DNA from: Xanthomonas massiliensis
GTDB taxonomy: Bacteria > Pseudomonadota > Gammaproteobacteria > Xanthomonadales > Xanthomonadaceae
Assembly: GCF_900018785.1 (NCBI RefSeq)
Contig: NZ_FCOY01000006.1
Coordinates: 1,054,001-1,118,000, forward strand
DNA length: 64,000 bases
Reading direction: 5' to 3'
A model generated the notes under the pieces. The model ran no database searches and was not told the origin of the DNA. It worked only from the letters and a program-made list of their open reading frames with translations. This document shows, piece after piece, positions 39,614 to 46,550 of this stretch. The position numbers and the translations under genes were made by a program. Numbering within the stretch: position 1 is the stretch's first letter; every line of letters begins with the position of its first letter.

Positions 39614-39781
39614 GTGTCGGAGCCGCTGTTTCCTGTCGCGCTTGCCGGTGCCTTGGGTGCTTACGTCCTGGCCTTGCACTTTGTCGATGACGCCAATCGA
39701 GCTTTGTTGATCGCCCTGGTCTTGATGTCGGCGATCTACGTCGTCGCCATTTTCATCTCGGGTGGTCCCTGTGATCGGTGA
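39614..39781 (+). CDS. Small phage membrane protein (55 aa)
   Basis: A GTG-started frame preceded by AAGGG at eight bases spacing encodes [20 protein letters not shown] after the initiator, with a second hydrophobic stretch [20 protein letters not shown] and the end SGGPCDR. Two membrane helices with a short HFVDDAN turn are predicted. It overlaps the initiator start by 11 bases, which supports expression as first gene of the operon. Family not recognised. A GTG at 39605 could add three residues. Confidence 0.6.
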   Translation: MSEPLFPVALAGALGAYVLALHFVDDANRALLIALVLMSAIYVVAIFISGGPCDR

Positions 39782-40808
39782 GTGCGCCTTCTGCGGCGAA
39801 CCTTCGGTCCAGCTATTTGAGGGCCGGATGTGCATTGCGTGCACTACTGACCGCAATGCTTCCCTTGTCCTCGTGGACCCGCCCAGGCCTCAGGAGCGCT
39901 TTGCTGAGTTCGATCGTCAGGTCGGGCTCATGGTCGCGTCTCAGCGCCGCACTGATGAAGCTACCGCTGCCCTGCATCGTCAGAAGCGGCTTGCGGGCAC
40001 GTCGTTGGCTGAGTACGTCCGTGCCAAGCCCGTGAAGCTGACCCCTGAGGGCCGCCGCGAAGCGGCGGCCCTTGGGCTTGTCAATTACAAAACAAGTGAC
40101 ACGCAACAAGTTCCAGCGGTCCTCTCGTTAGAGATCGACCCGCTCCTCACCCGCGCGAACCGGCTTCGCAAGTCGGTCATCACTTCGGCACGCCTACATG
40201 ATCAAGAAGCAAAAGTCGGTGGCTTTCGAGGCGCTTGGTACTTCCTCACCCTCACCTACCGAGACGGATGCGATAGCAGCCCTCGTCACGTTAGCGAGCT
40301 ACTTAAGCGCATGCGGGGCCACTTCAATCGCGCTCGATCTCGGACCCAACGGTGGGCGCGTGAAAGCTTCCGTTACGTATGGGTCGGCGAGCTTACTCAG
40401 CGCCTGCGCCCGCACTATCACGTGATGCTGTGGGTGCCTCGTGGCATGTACTTCGGCAAGGTCGATCAGCGGGGCTGGTGGCCTCACGGCCTAAGCCAAA
40501 TCGAGCGTGCACGTAACTGCGTCGGCTACTTGGCAAAGTACGCAAGCAAGTTCACCAGCGTCACCGCTGGTGCATTTCCTAAGGGGTTTCGCACGCATGG
40601 CGTTGGTGGGCTCAGTCAAGAGTCGCGCCGCGAGCTGCGTTGGTGGAAGGCCTCAAAAGAAGCCCGTGAGTTCCTCGGCGAGGCGGCCGATGTTCGCAAG
40701 TGCAACGGCGGGTGGTTCGACAGGCTTACCGGGGAGTTCTGGCCGTCCCCGTGGAAAGTCACATTTGTCTTTGGCCGGACTATTGCATGGAAATTGGTGA
40801 CCCTATGA
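39771..40808 (+). CDS. Filamentous phage replication initiator (HUH endonuclease)
   Basis: From the GTG at 39771 the protein has 345 residues. A small CxxC...CxxC zinc element opens it ([15 protein letters not shown], residues 4-26). The rolling-circle motifs are [10 protein letters not shown] (157-166), the metal-binding H-x-H in [10 protein letters not shown] (His215, His217) and the tyrosine motif GYLAKYASK (Tyr253/Tyr257). It would nick the phage plus-strand origin, as gpII of M13 does. The stop overlaps the next start by ATGA. Confidence 0.88.
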   Translation: MIGECAFCGEPSVQLFEGRMCIACTTDRNASLVLVDPPRPQERFAEFDRQVGLMVASQRRTDEATAALHRQKRLAGTSLAEYVRAKPVKLTPEGRREAAALGLVNYKTSDTQQVPAVLSLEIDPLLTRANRLRKSVITSARLHDQEAKVGGFRGAWYFLTLTYRDGCDSSPRHVSELLKRMRGHFNRARSRTQRWARESFRYVWVGELTQRLRPHYHVMLWVPRGMYFGKVDQRGWWPHGLSQIERARNCVGYLAKYASKFTSVTAGAFPKGFRTHGVGGLSQESRRELRWWKASKEAREFLGEAADVRKCNGGWFDRLTGEFWPSPWKVTFVFGRTIAWKLVTL

Positions 40809-41092
40809 AGGTTCAGATCCTCAATACGAACGTGGAAACCCGTGTCATCCCCGCGAACGACAAGCGGGGTGAGTTGACATTTCGCACCCAGGGTGCGGCT
40901 TTCGAGCGTCCGGGCAATTTCGTTTTGCCTTTCAAGCTCACGCTCGATGACGAGCAGGTGCCGTATCCGCCCGGCGTGTATGAGGTGGATCCGGAGTCGT
41001 TGCAGGTCGATGAGTTCGGCGCTCCGGGCTTCGGTCGTCGCATCAAGCTCATCGCCCTGGATACCGGCAAGTCCTCGGCAAGGGCGGCTTAA
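40805..41092 (+). CDS. Phage single-stranded DNA-binding protein (pV-like)
   Basis: The 95-residue protein begins [20 protein letters not shown] and continues with alternating beta-strand pattern and [20 protein letters not shown]. Size, position directly after the initiator with ATGA overlap, and the helix-destabilising-protein pattern of Xanthomonas filamentous phages support a pV role, coating progeny ssDNA. Sequence families here diverge strongly, so the call leans on context. Confidence 0.8.
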   Translation: MKVQILNTNVETRVIPANDKRGELTFRTQGAAFERPGNFVLPFKLTLDDEQVPYPPGVYEVDPESLQVDEFGAPGFGRRIKLIALDTGKSSARAA

Positions 41093-41095
41093 TCC

Positions 41096-41281
41096 GTGCG
41101 CCCGGTCGAGTTCTGGTTGCTCGCGATCTGGTCGGCGGTGATGCGGCTGACGGCATCGGGCAACACGTCCCTTCTGTTCCTGGTGCTGACGTTCGTGGCG
41201 GTGTGCTGCGCGCTGTTGGCTTCGTTCAAGTCGTTTAAGCGTGATGCGTCACGTAATCAGATTCCGTTGGATTTGAGGTAG
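41096..41281 (+). CDS. Small phage membrane protein (61 aa)
   Basis: The GTG start comes three bases after the ssDNA-binding gene. The product has two hydrophobic stretches (VEFWLLAIWSAVMRL and TSLLFLVLTFVAVCCALLAS) and a basic tail FKSFKRDASRNQIPL. It may be a minor virion or morphogenesis protein. Not recognised by family. The palindrome GTGATGCGTCAC sits inside its 3' part (41241-41252). Confidence 0.6.
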   Translation: MRPVEFWLLAIWSAVMRLTASGNTSLLFLVLTFVAVCCALLASFKSFKRDASRNQIPLDLR

Positions 41282-41285
41282 CGCG

Positions 41286-41489
41286 ATGGGTGCTTTCCTG
41301 GTTGCTGTCTTGGTCGCCGGATCTCACGCGCTCTGTTGGGGTGCGTTGATCGGAGCTTGTTTCTTCGTGTCTTTCGGTCTTGTTCGGTGGGTGCGGTGGC
41401 TGCGCCTTGCTGAGTACCGTCGCCGTGATGCGGAGTTTCGGGCTTATGCCCTGGTTGCTGAGGCGCGTCGGGAGGTCGCTCGTCGATGA
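41286..41489 (+). CDS. Small phage membrane protein (67 aa)
   Basis: One long hydrophobic region (MGAFLVAVLVAGSHALCWGA, then CFFVSFGLVRWVRWL) is followed by a basic cytoplasmic-type tail (YRRRDAEFRAYALVAEARRE). It starts four bases after the previous gene and overlaps the next by four (ATGA). A minor coat or assembly role is likely by position only. Confidence 0.6.
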   Translation: MGAFLVAVLVAGSHALCWGALIGACFFVSFGLVRWVRWLRLAEYRRRDAEFRAYALVAEARREVARR

Positions 41490-41680
41490 AGGTCCTGGCC
41501 TGTGTTGCGTACGACGACACCAGTGATACGTGCACGTCGCAGGCGTGGGTGGAGCAGCCGGGGCTATTGCCGCCGCTTTCGGTTGCTCAGGGGCTCCAGT
41601 TGTCCGGGTTGATGGTGTCGATTGCCATGACGGCGTGGGGCTTCAAGTTCGTTCGGCGGTATCTCAGCCCTCGGTCCTGA
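41486..41680 (+). CDS. Small phage protein with one TM helix (64 aa), possible minor coat
   Basis: The protein starts MKVLACVAYDDTSDTCTSQA, passes a short PGLLPPLSVAQ linker and has a single helix LSGLMVSIAMTAWGFKF followed by VRRYLSPRS. A short soluble head, one helix and a basic tail is the build of filamentous minor coat proteins. The gene directly precedes the major coat gene. Confidence 0.6.
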   Translation: MKVLACVAYDDTSDTCTSQAWVEQPGLLPPLSVAQGLQLSGLMVSIAMTAWGFKFVRRYLSPRS

Positions 41681-41703
41681 GGGCATTTCTCAAGGAGCGT
41701 TTT

Positions 41704-41946
41704 ATGGAAAAGCAGCATCCGTCCTCGGCCCCGCGTGTCTCGCTGGGCAAGAAGATCCTGGTCGGGTCTGGCATGGCCATGGCCGCCGGTCTGGCGTGCG
41801 CCCAGTCTGCGGGCAGCGTGGACGTGTCGGCGGCGACGTCGGGTCTCCAGCAGGTCGCCACCGCCGTGGGCGAGGTGGGTCCGCTCATGGTCAGCGCCGT
41901 GGCCGCGGGCATCGTCTTCAAGTGGGTCATCGCCTTCCTGATCTGA
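41704..41946 (+). CDS. Major coat protein (pVIII-like) precursor
   Basis: The 80-residue precursor has a basic start (SLGKKILVGSGMAMAAGLAC) and a likely signal-peptidase site after Ala33 (ACA/QS). The 47-residue mature form has an amphipathic part (DVSAATSGLQQVATAVGEVG), a hydrophobic span (PLMVSAVAAGIVFKWVIAFL) and a Lys near the end, as in inovirus coat proteins. GGAG precedes the ATG. It is followed by a terminator, consistent with the high-level coat transcript ending there. Confidence 0.88.
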   Translation: MEKQHPSSAPRVSLGKKILVGSGMAMAAGLACAQSAGSVDVSAATSGLQQVATAVGEVGPLMVSAVAAGIVFKWVIAFLI

Positions 41947-41974
41947 CCTGTCCTGGCGCTGTTCTGTAGTGGGG

Positions 41975-42004
41975 CAGGGGGGTCATTCGGCCCCCTTGTC
42001 TTTT
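41975..42004 (+). terminator. Terminator after the major coat gene
   Basis: AGGGGGG...CCCCCTT forms a stem around TCATTCGG and is followed by GTCTTTT. Filamentous phages place a strong terminator after gene VIII to separate coat from adsorption-protein expression. Confidence 0.85.
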
Positions 42005-42015
42005 CGGAGGCTTTT

Positions 42016-42090
42016 ATGTGGAACGACTACGCGGGTTGGCTGGTGCTGCTGAGCACCTACATGGCCATGCGGATCATTTCGGGGGATTGA
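42016..42090 (+). CDS. 24-residue phage peptide
   Basis: ATG at 42016 is preceded by CGGAGG at a good distance (42005-42010), and the frame reads MWNDYAGWLVLLSTYMAMRI and then ISGD before TGA. It ends one base before the GTG of the adsorption protein. The hydrophobic helix and size recall the very small pVII/pIX-type minor coat proteins, which gene finders usually miss. Not confirmed by family. Confidence 0.6.
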   Translation: MWNDYAGWLVLLSTYMAMRIISGD

Positions 42091-42091
42091 C

Positions 42092-43507
42092 GTGCGCACT
42101 TCGATTCGGGTGAGGCTTGCTGCGCTGCTGTCGTTTCTTTCGTTGGCGTTGCTGGTTAGCGCGTCAGTTTCAGCTGCTGATCAGGGCAGTGCTTATCAGG
42201 CGTGCATGAGCTATGTCAATTCTTTGGTTCCTGCCTCAGGCGTCACGGTGAGCGCGCGCGGGTGCACTTTGAGTGGTTCTGCCACCTTAGGAAACTATCG
42301 CGCTTGGTGGACTTATAGCGACGCAAATAACACCAATTTGACCGTGCCCGTGGGCAATTATTTCAACTTCTCCAATGCCTGTTCGGCTCGTAGCAACTTG
42401 CCGGCTTCAATGACGAAGGGCGCTAGCGGTGTTGGCGGTATTGCATGTTCGGACGGATGCAAGTTCGTTCCGGTGGGAAACATCGCGTCGGTGCAGCTTG
42501 GATCAGGTCCCGTATACACGTCCGCTACGTCTGGCTGGAGGGCTGATGGGGGCACTTGTTCTGCTGGTGATGGCTCTGGTGAAGAAGTCAGCGCCGATCA
42601 GGATTGCACGCAGCAAGGCTCGCTTACGCAGTGTATGAAGAAGGATGGGCGGCAGTGCGTTACCGCGTCGAGCGGTAAGCAATTTTGCTGGAAGCAAACT
42701 GAGCAGGGCGTCAAGTATAGCGAGAATGATGCGGCGGCGGCGGTTCAGGGCAGTGCGTCTATTAACGCACCTACTACTAGGCCGGCTAATGGTGGTGAAT
42801 GGACCTCGGGCCCTAGCGGGACGGTAACTACTACTTCTGGCGGATCATCTACTGTTACTAATATTTTGACGTGGATTTCCTCTTTTGGCTCTGAGGGTGA
42901 TGGCAAAGCTGAGGGAGACGAAAATAAGGATGGTCAATCTCCTACTGCGGCAACGGGCGCGGGTTGCGATGTTTCTTCGTTTCAGTGCTCGGATATGTCT
43001 AGTGTCGAATGCAATCAATTGATTCAAACGTGGTATTTGCGTTGCAAGGGAGTTGAGTTAAATGGTGGCGCTAATTGTGATGCGCCGCCGACGTGCACTG
43101 GTAACGCGTCCGATTGCTATGTCGGTCAAATGCTCTGGAATATGCGCTGTGAGGGTAAATCGGATGCTGAGGCGGGTTCGCCTAATACTGGATTCGATAA
43201 CGAAATGGGGGCGGAGGGTGATGGATCTGATGAGCCGGATGTTTCGAATATTGGTACGGGCGATACGGCCGATCAGGGGATTTCCATGTGGCAGGAAAAG
43301 GATATTTCCGATGAGCTGAGTAAGCTTGATGCGTCGGGCTTTCTTTCTGGTTCGGATCAGTGCCCTCAGCTGCCGTCGTTCAAGGTGGGGGCTGCGAGTT
43401 TCACGATTAGCATGGACCCGATTTGTTCGATCTTGCGGAATGTGGGAATTATGGTGATGGCGCTGGCTTATTGGCTGGCGATTCGGATTCTCGCTAAATC
43501 CAAGTAA
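42092..43507 (+). CDS. Adsorption/minor coat protein (pIII-like)
   Basis: The 471-residue protein has a signal peptide (RLAALLSFLSLALLVSASVSA), a Cys-rich N-terminal domain, Gly/Ser/Thr-rich linkers (GTVTTTSGGSSTVTN; acidic EGDGKAEGDENKDG), a second Cys-rich domain (CDVSSFQCSDMSSVECNQLI) and a C-terminal membrane anchor (NVGIMVMALAYWLAIRILAK). This is the domain plan of filamentous phage adsorption proteins that bind pili and Tol. GC content is visibly lower than in host genes. Confidence 0.82.
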   Translation: MRTSIRVRLAALLSFLSLALLVSASVSAADQGSAYQACMSYVNSLVPASGVTVSARGCTLSGSATLGNYRAWWTYSDANNTNLTVPVGNYFNFSNACSARSNLPASMTKGASGVGGIACSDGCKFVPVGNIASVQLGSGPVYTSATSGWRADGGTCSAGDGSGEEVSADQDCTQQGSLTQCMKKDGRQCVTASSGKQFCWKQTEQGVKYSENDAAAAVQGSASINAPTTRPANGGEWTSGPSGTVTTTSGGSSTVTNILTWISSFGSEGDGKAEGDENKDGQSPTAATGAGCDVSSFQCSDMSSVECNQLIQTWYLRCKGVELNGGANCDAPPTCTGNASDCYVGQMLWNMRCEGKSDAEAGSPNTGFDNEMGAEGDGSDEPDVSNIGTGDTADQGISMWQEKDISDELSKLDASGFLSGSDQCPQLPSFKVGAASFTISMDPICSILRNVGIMVMALAYWLAIRILAKSK

Positions 43508-43574
43508 TCGCGGCTGCGGTGCAGAGAAAGCCAAAGGCGTCTGCGCCCAGCCGCGTTAACCTTCTGAGGTGTTT

Positions 43575-43946
43575 ATGGCTTGGTTGCTCGGTATTTTCAG
43601 TTGGATTCGTCGGATTGGACCGCTGGTACTTCGTATTTTTCGGGCTGTCCGTGGTTCACGGATGGGCAAGTGGATCATCTTCTATTTAATGGTTTATGGT
43701 GGCGGTATTGTCGCCAAGATCATTAAGTTTCTCGGCCTTTCGTTCGTTGTTAATAAGTGGGTGACGCCTACTCTTACTAATTGGTTTGCTGGTAAGTTTG
43801 CCGGCTTGGATGCTACGTGGATTGTTTATATCAAGATGGTCAAGCTTGATTCGGCTATTACTGTTGTTCTTTCGGCTATTGCTATTGCCGCGGCATCTAA
43901 TGTTGCTGCCGCTAAGCGTTCGGATGCTTTGAATCAGCCGCTATGA
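43575..43946 (+). CDS. Phage pVI-like minor coat protein (DUF2523-type)
   Basis: From the ATG at 43575, preceded by GAGG, the protein has 123 residues and three hydrophobic segments. It begins MAWLLGIFSWIRRIGPLVLR and contains LTNWFAGKFAGLDATWIVYI. Position between pIII and Zot and the membrane topology fit the DUF2523/pVI family, which closes the virion end during release. The stop overlaps zot by ATGA. Confidence 0.78.
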   Translation: MAWLLGIFSWIRRIGPLVLRIFRAVRGSRMGKWIIFYLMVYGGGIVAKIIKFLGLSFVVNKWVTPTLTNWFAGKFAGLDATWIVYIKMVKLDSAITVVLSAIAIAAASNVAAAKRSDALNQPL

Positions 43947-45118
43947 AGAAGCCCCTAATCATTGCGCCTTTGAATGTTATTACCGGCACTTTGGGAGCTG
44001 GTAAAACTCTTTTTGCAATTGAGCAGGCCGATTTGCTTCTTAAAAATAAGCTTGCGGATCGCGTTTATCAGATCGGAATTAATGGCGCTGATACTCGCAA
44101 GCTGCCTGTTTTGCCTTTTCCTATTGAAGAATGGGCTATTCGTGCTGATCGAGGTGAGTTGAAAAACACGGTTATTATTGTCGATGAGTTTCATAAATGG
44201 ATGCCGCAGCGCGGTCCTGGTCGTCCGCCGAAGTGGATTGAGGAGATGGCGGAATCTCGCCGCCGTGATGTTCGTTGGATTCTGTTAACTCAGTCTGGTG
44301 AGTTCGATCATTTCTTAAAGGGGACGCGGCTTAACAAGCACTTTCATCTTTCGCGTAAGGGTTTCATGGCGCGTTCGACTATTTTTGAATGGTCTGAGCG
44401 TTTTGTCGGTAATCCTGCGGAGAATAAGGAAGCTCGCAAGGAAGCTATTGTTTCTAATTGGTGGCATCCTAAGAAGTATTATGATTGGTATGAATCGGCT
44501 TCAGCGCATCGTTTTCGTGTTCGGTTGCCGCTGCGTATTTGGGCGCTTTTGATTATTGTTCCGGCCATCTTGTGGTTTGGATTTCGTGGGGCTCGTACTA
44601 TGTCCTCGATGGTTGCTGGTAGTACGCATCTCGCTGCGCCTCCAAAGGTCGATCAGGTTTCCTTGTCGGGTAGTAGTAGCACTGCGGGTGCTAGTTCGGA
44701 GCAGGGTACGCGTATTCAGGCCACTACTGACCCTGGGAAGTATCTCGCTCAGTTTCAGCCTGTTGTGCCCTATATGCCGTGGTCGGCGCCCGTGTATCAG
44801 GGTAGGGATGTGGTCGCAAAGCCTGAGATTTATTGCATGTCGGTTGGCCAGGATGGCCAGGACGGGTGCCACTGCTATAGCGAGCAGGCCACGAAGCTAT
44901 CTGTGCCGATTGAGATTTGCCGGTCTGTCGCGCGGGAGGGTGTTTACAACCCGTACCGTGATCCTCTGCAGCCCGGCGTCGCTGTCGCCTCGTCTGACGC
45001 TGCTCAGGCGCCTTCTGCGGCTCCGGCTACTGCAGCTATTTCCGCGGCTGAGCGGGGGCAGGGCACGTTTCCGGAGTCCAAGCCCTATGAATCTTCCTTG
45101 CCGTCTGCCTCGCTGTAG
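43943..45118 (+). CDS. zot: Zonular occludens toxin-family phage assembly ATPase (pI/Zot)
   Basis: The 391-residue protein has Walker A ITGTLGAGKTLFAIE (about 13-27) and Walker B VIIVDEFHKW, followed by the family motif ESRRRDVRWILLTQ. A membrane helix (IWALLIIVPAILWFGF, about 195-210) separates the cytoplasmic ATPase from a periplasmic tail with a Cys pair region (EIYCMSVGQDGQDGCHCYSE). It drives extrusion of the virion through the inner membrane. The toxin name comes from the Vibrio CTX homolog; no toxicity is implied. Confidence 0.93.
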   Translation: MKKPLIIAPLNVITGTLGAGKTLFAIEQADLLLKNKLADRVYQIGINGADTRKLPVLPFPIEEWAIRADRGELKNTVIIVDEFHKWMPQRGPGRPPKWIEEMAESRRRDVRWILLTQSGEFDHFLKGTRLNKHFHLSRKGFMARSTIFEWSERFVGNPAENKEARKEAIVSNWWHPKKYYDWYESASAHRFRVRLPLRIWALLIIVPAILWFGFRGARTMSSMVAGSTHLAAPPKVDQVSLSGSSSTAGASSEQGTRIQATTDPGKYLAQFQPVVPYMPWSAPVYQGRDVVAKPEIYCMSVGQDGQDGCHCYSEQATKLSVPIEICRSVAREGVYNPYRDPLQPGVAVASSDAAQAPSAAPATAAISAAERGQGTFPESKPYESSLPSASL

Positions 45119-45188
45119 TTCGCGGTGATCTCGATTGATGTCATTATATTATTGTATCGCGTCACTTATATCCAATCATCATTATACA

Positions 45189-45206
45189 ATCGTGATGCGC
45201 CACGAT
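45189..45206. promoter_or_regulatory. 18 bp palindromic box before the RGRP-protein gene
   Basis: ATCGTGATGCGCCACGAT has perfect outer arms ATCGTG/CACGAT. It lies in an AT-rich segment 34 bases before the ATG at 45240 and resembles the box at 39583-39600. The core GTGATGCGTCAC also occurs at 41241-41252 and 45397-45408. Confidence 0.6.
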
Positions 45207-45239
45207 AATATGATGATGTTAACTGGCGAGGATTTAGTG

Positions 45240-45548
45240 ATGCGTGATGAAAAGGACCCCGGCACTCTTGAAATGTCACTTCCTCGCAAGCGTGGGCGTC
45301 CGCCTAAACATGCTTCGGGTCCGATGGATCCGGCTGCGCGTGCGCGGGAATATCGCTTCCGTCGAAAGTTCTGCGTTGATCCTGTCGACACGATGAGTGA
45401 TGCGTCACTATTTGATTCACTGAGGTGGTACTTGCGTCGTCCTGGTTCGGACCCGGATCGTCAATCGGGTCTTGATATGTACATCGAGGAATTGGTGAAG
45501 CGTCACCATTCTGGCCATGAAGATATTTATCGACTGAGGAAAAAGTGA
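45240..45548 (+). CDS. Small basic phage protein with RGRP motif (102 aa)
   Basis: The ATG at 45240 (or GTG at 45237) is preceded by GGCGAGG. The product has an AT-hook-like PRKRGRPPK near residue 20, then RAREYRFRRKFCVDPVDTMS and a C-terminal helix DMYIEELVKRHHSGHEDIYR. It looks like a DNA-binding regulator, and palindromic boxes lie in its promoter and coding region. No family recognised. A longer opening from 45135 passes through the AT-rich promoter and is unlikely. Confidence 0.6.
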   Translation: MRDEKDPGTLEMSLPRKRGRPPKHASGPMDPAARAREYRFRRKFCVDPVDTMSDASLFDSLRWYLRRPGSDPDRQSGLDMYIEELVKRHHSGHEDIYRLRKK

Positions 45549-45655
45549 TGCTCTACGAAATTCAGAAGATCATCGCCGGCGTCGTCGTCCTCGTCTTGGG
45601 CGCACGCCTGGCCTGGTGTGAGTTTCGTTATCGCTCCGGTCGTTCTGGTCGCTGA
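45548..45655 (+). CDS. 35-residue phage membrane peptide
   Basis: The ATG overlaps the previous stop (TGATG). The peptide reads MLYEIQKIIAGVVVLVLGAR and ends with LAWCEFRYRSGRSGR: one hydrophobic helix and a basic tail. Translational coupling supports expression; function unknown. Confidence 0.5.
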   Translation: MLYEIQKIIAGVVVLVLGARLAWCEFRYRSGRSGR

Positions 45656-45663
45656 CCGGGGGT

Positions 45664-45683
45664 GTAGGGGGCTCGCCCCCTAC
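45664..45683. other. GC-rich hairpin, candidate packaging signal or terminator
   Basis: GTAGGGGG and CCCCCTAC form a perfect 8 bp stem around CTCG. It lies between the last plus-strand phage gene and the minus-strand gene, with no T-tract. Filamentous phage packaging signals are single imperfect or perfect hairpins in such intergenic DNA; the role is inferred. Confidence 0.5.
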
Positions 45684-45692
45684 GCAAGCGCC

Positions 45693-45941
45693 TCACCCGC
45701 GCGCACGATCGTTCAGCGCCTGCCGCAGTAGGATCACCGATGCCGTTCCCGCGTCCCGCCTCGTCACCCTGTTGCAAGCCCGCTTTTCCTCCATCATCCG
45801 GCGCCATTCTTGTGCCAGTGCTGCAGTGAGTGAGATCCACGCCAGATCTTCTGGCAACAGCCTGCGGCCTTCGGGTGTCACGAGGGCATCGTTGTCGAAT
45901 GAAAAACCGGCCCAGCGGCCGGTCATTTTTTGGTTACGCAT
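45693..45941 (-). CDS. Small phage protein (82 aa), DUF3653-like
   Basis: The protein begins MRNQKMTGRWAGFSFDNDAL and continues VTPEGRRLLPEDLAWISLTA. The pattern W-x-G-F-x-F-x-x-x-x-L-x-T-P-x-G-R-x-x-x-P-x-D-L-x-W recalls the DUF3653 regulators of Xanthomonas phages. In the circular phage it would lie directly behind the HTH regulator, its ATG overlapping that gene's new stop (45934-45936) by eight bases. In the prophage it is separated from that gene by the whole element. A diverged copy lies at 46174-46323. Confidence 0.6.
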   Translation of the reverse strand: MRNQKMTGRWAGFSFDNDALVTPEGRRLLPEDLAWISLTAALAQEWRRMMEEKRACNRVTRRDAGTASVILLRQALNDRARG

Positions 45942-46011
45942 GTGCCGGGATCCATCCGGCGGCCCAGCTTCGTCGGATCGCGGTGAAGCGCGCGCGGATT
46001 CGCTCCCTCAC

Positions 46012-46039
46012 GCGTGACATAATATGCATTATGCGAAAT
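46012..46039 (-). other. attR: attR, dif-like XerCD junction
   Basis: GCGTGACATAA, spacer TATGCA, then TTATGCGAAAT. The last arm is the exact complement of the Xanthomonas XerC arm ATTTCGCATAA. Joining the chromosomal halves of attL and attR gives a site matching 24 of 28 bases of the Xanthomonas dif as I remember it. Confidence 0.78.
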
Positions 46040-46550
46040 GAGAAATTCTGCGAGGCGACTCCGATGGATCTGGATGTGGCTCGTCTCTTGCTTGCCTCAG
46101 CGTCCACCCAAGGAAACGGAACTCCAGGCATGAGCGAGATCGACCCCACCGAACGCACCGAACTGACCGCCCTTGGGCCGGTTTTGGTTTCCAGGGTGGC
46201 CACATGTGGACACCCAAGAGCCACAGCCTGTTCCCCGAGGACATGGCCTGGTGGTCCCTGACCTGCAACATCGCCAGGGAATGGCGGTTGATGATGGCCG
46301 AAGCCCGCGATGCGGCCGCTTGATCGGCGGATGCCCCGGAACCCTCGTGGCGTAAGGATCCGCACGTGATCAATTTGCGAGACGTGCTCCGGCAAAGACG
46401 CGAGCATGGTCAAGGGGAACGCGCGAAGTCGCTGACCGAGTAACCGTTGTCCGTTCCACGTGCAGGCCGAGGCGCTACCGCTGCGGGGACACATCGTCCA
46501 CTGGAGATCTCCTGCCCCCTACAATGCCTCCCGGATCCACAGGGGGAGCC
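46040..46550. other. Flank right of the prophage with phage-gene remnant
   Basis: Apart from the frameshifted fragment at 46174-46323, no gene is supported here. The frame opening at ATG 46031 (MRNEKFCEATPMDLDVARLL) looks like an altered start of the same family but loses frame before the conserved core. Confidence 0.5.
46174..46323 (+). pseudogene. Fragment of a second DUF3653-like phage gene
   Basis: The frame reads WAGFGFQGGHMWTPKSHSLF and then PEDMAWWSLTCNIAREWRLM before TGA. It parallels the prophage protein (WAGFSFDNDALVTP; LPEDLAWISLTAALAQEWRR) over about 48 residues. Upstream in this frame there is no plausible start, while the neighbouring frame does start MRNEK like the intact copy, so a frameshift is likely. 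It lies outside attR and on the opposite strand. Confidence 0.6.

Larger units (their letters stand above)
39065..46039. mobile_element. Filamentous (inovirus) prophage flanked by dif-like XerCD sites
   Basis: About 6.95 kb lie between two sites sharing the core ACATAATATGCAT. The gene order is that of Xanthomonas-type filamentous phages: HTH regulator (minus), small membrane protein, HUH initiator, ssDNA-binding protein, small membrane proteins, major coat with signal peptide, terminator, minor protein, adsorption protein, pVI, Zot/pI, accessory genes. No integrase is encoded, as expected for phages that use host XerCD. All structural and replication modules are open, so the phage may be active. 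The pIII-to-Zot segment is clearly AT-richer than the host genes. Confidence 0.92.

Noticed and set aside
43943-45118. Zot as a toxin of this organism
   Set aside because: The Walker motifs, membrane helix and position show the phage assembly ATPase; nothing in the sequence supports a toxin role.
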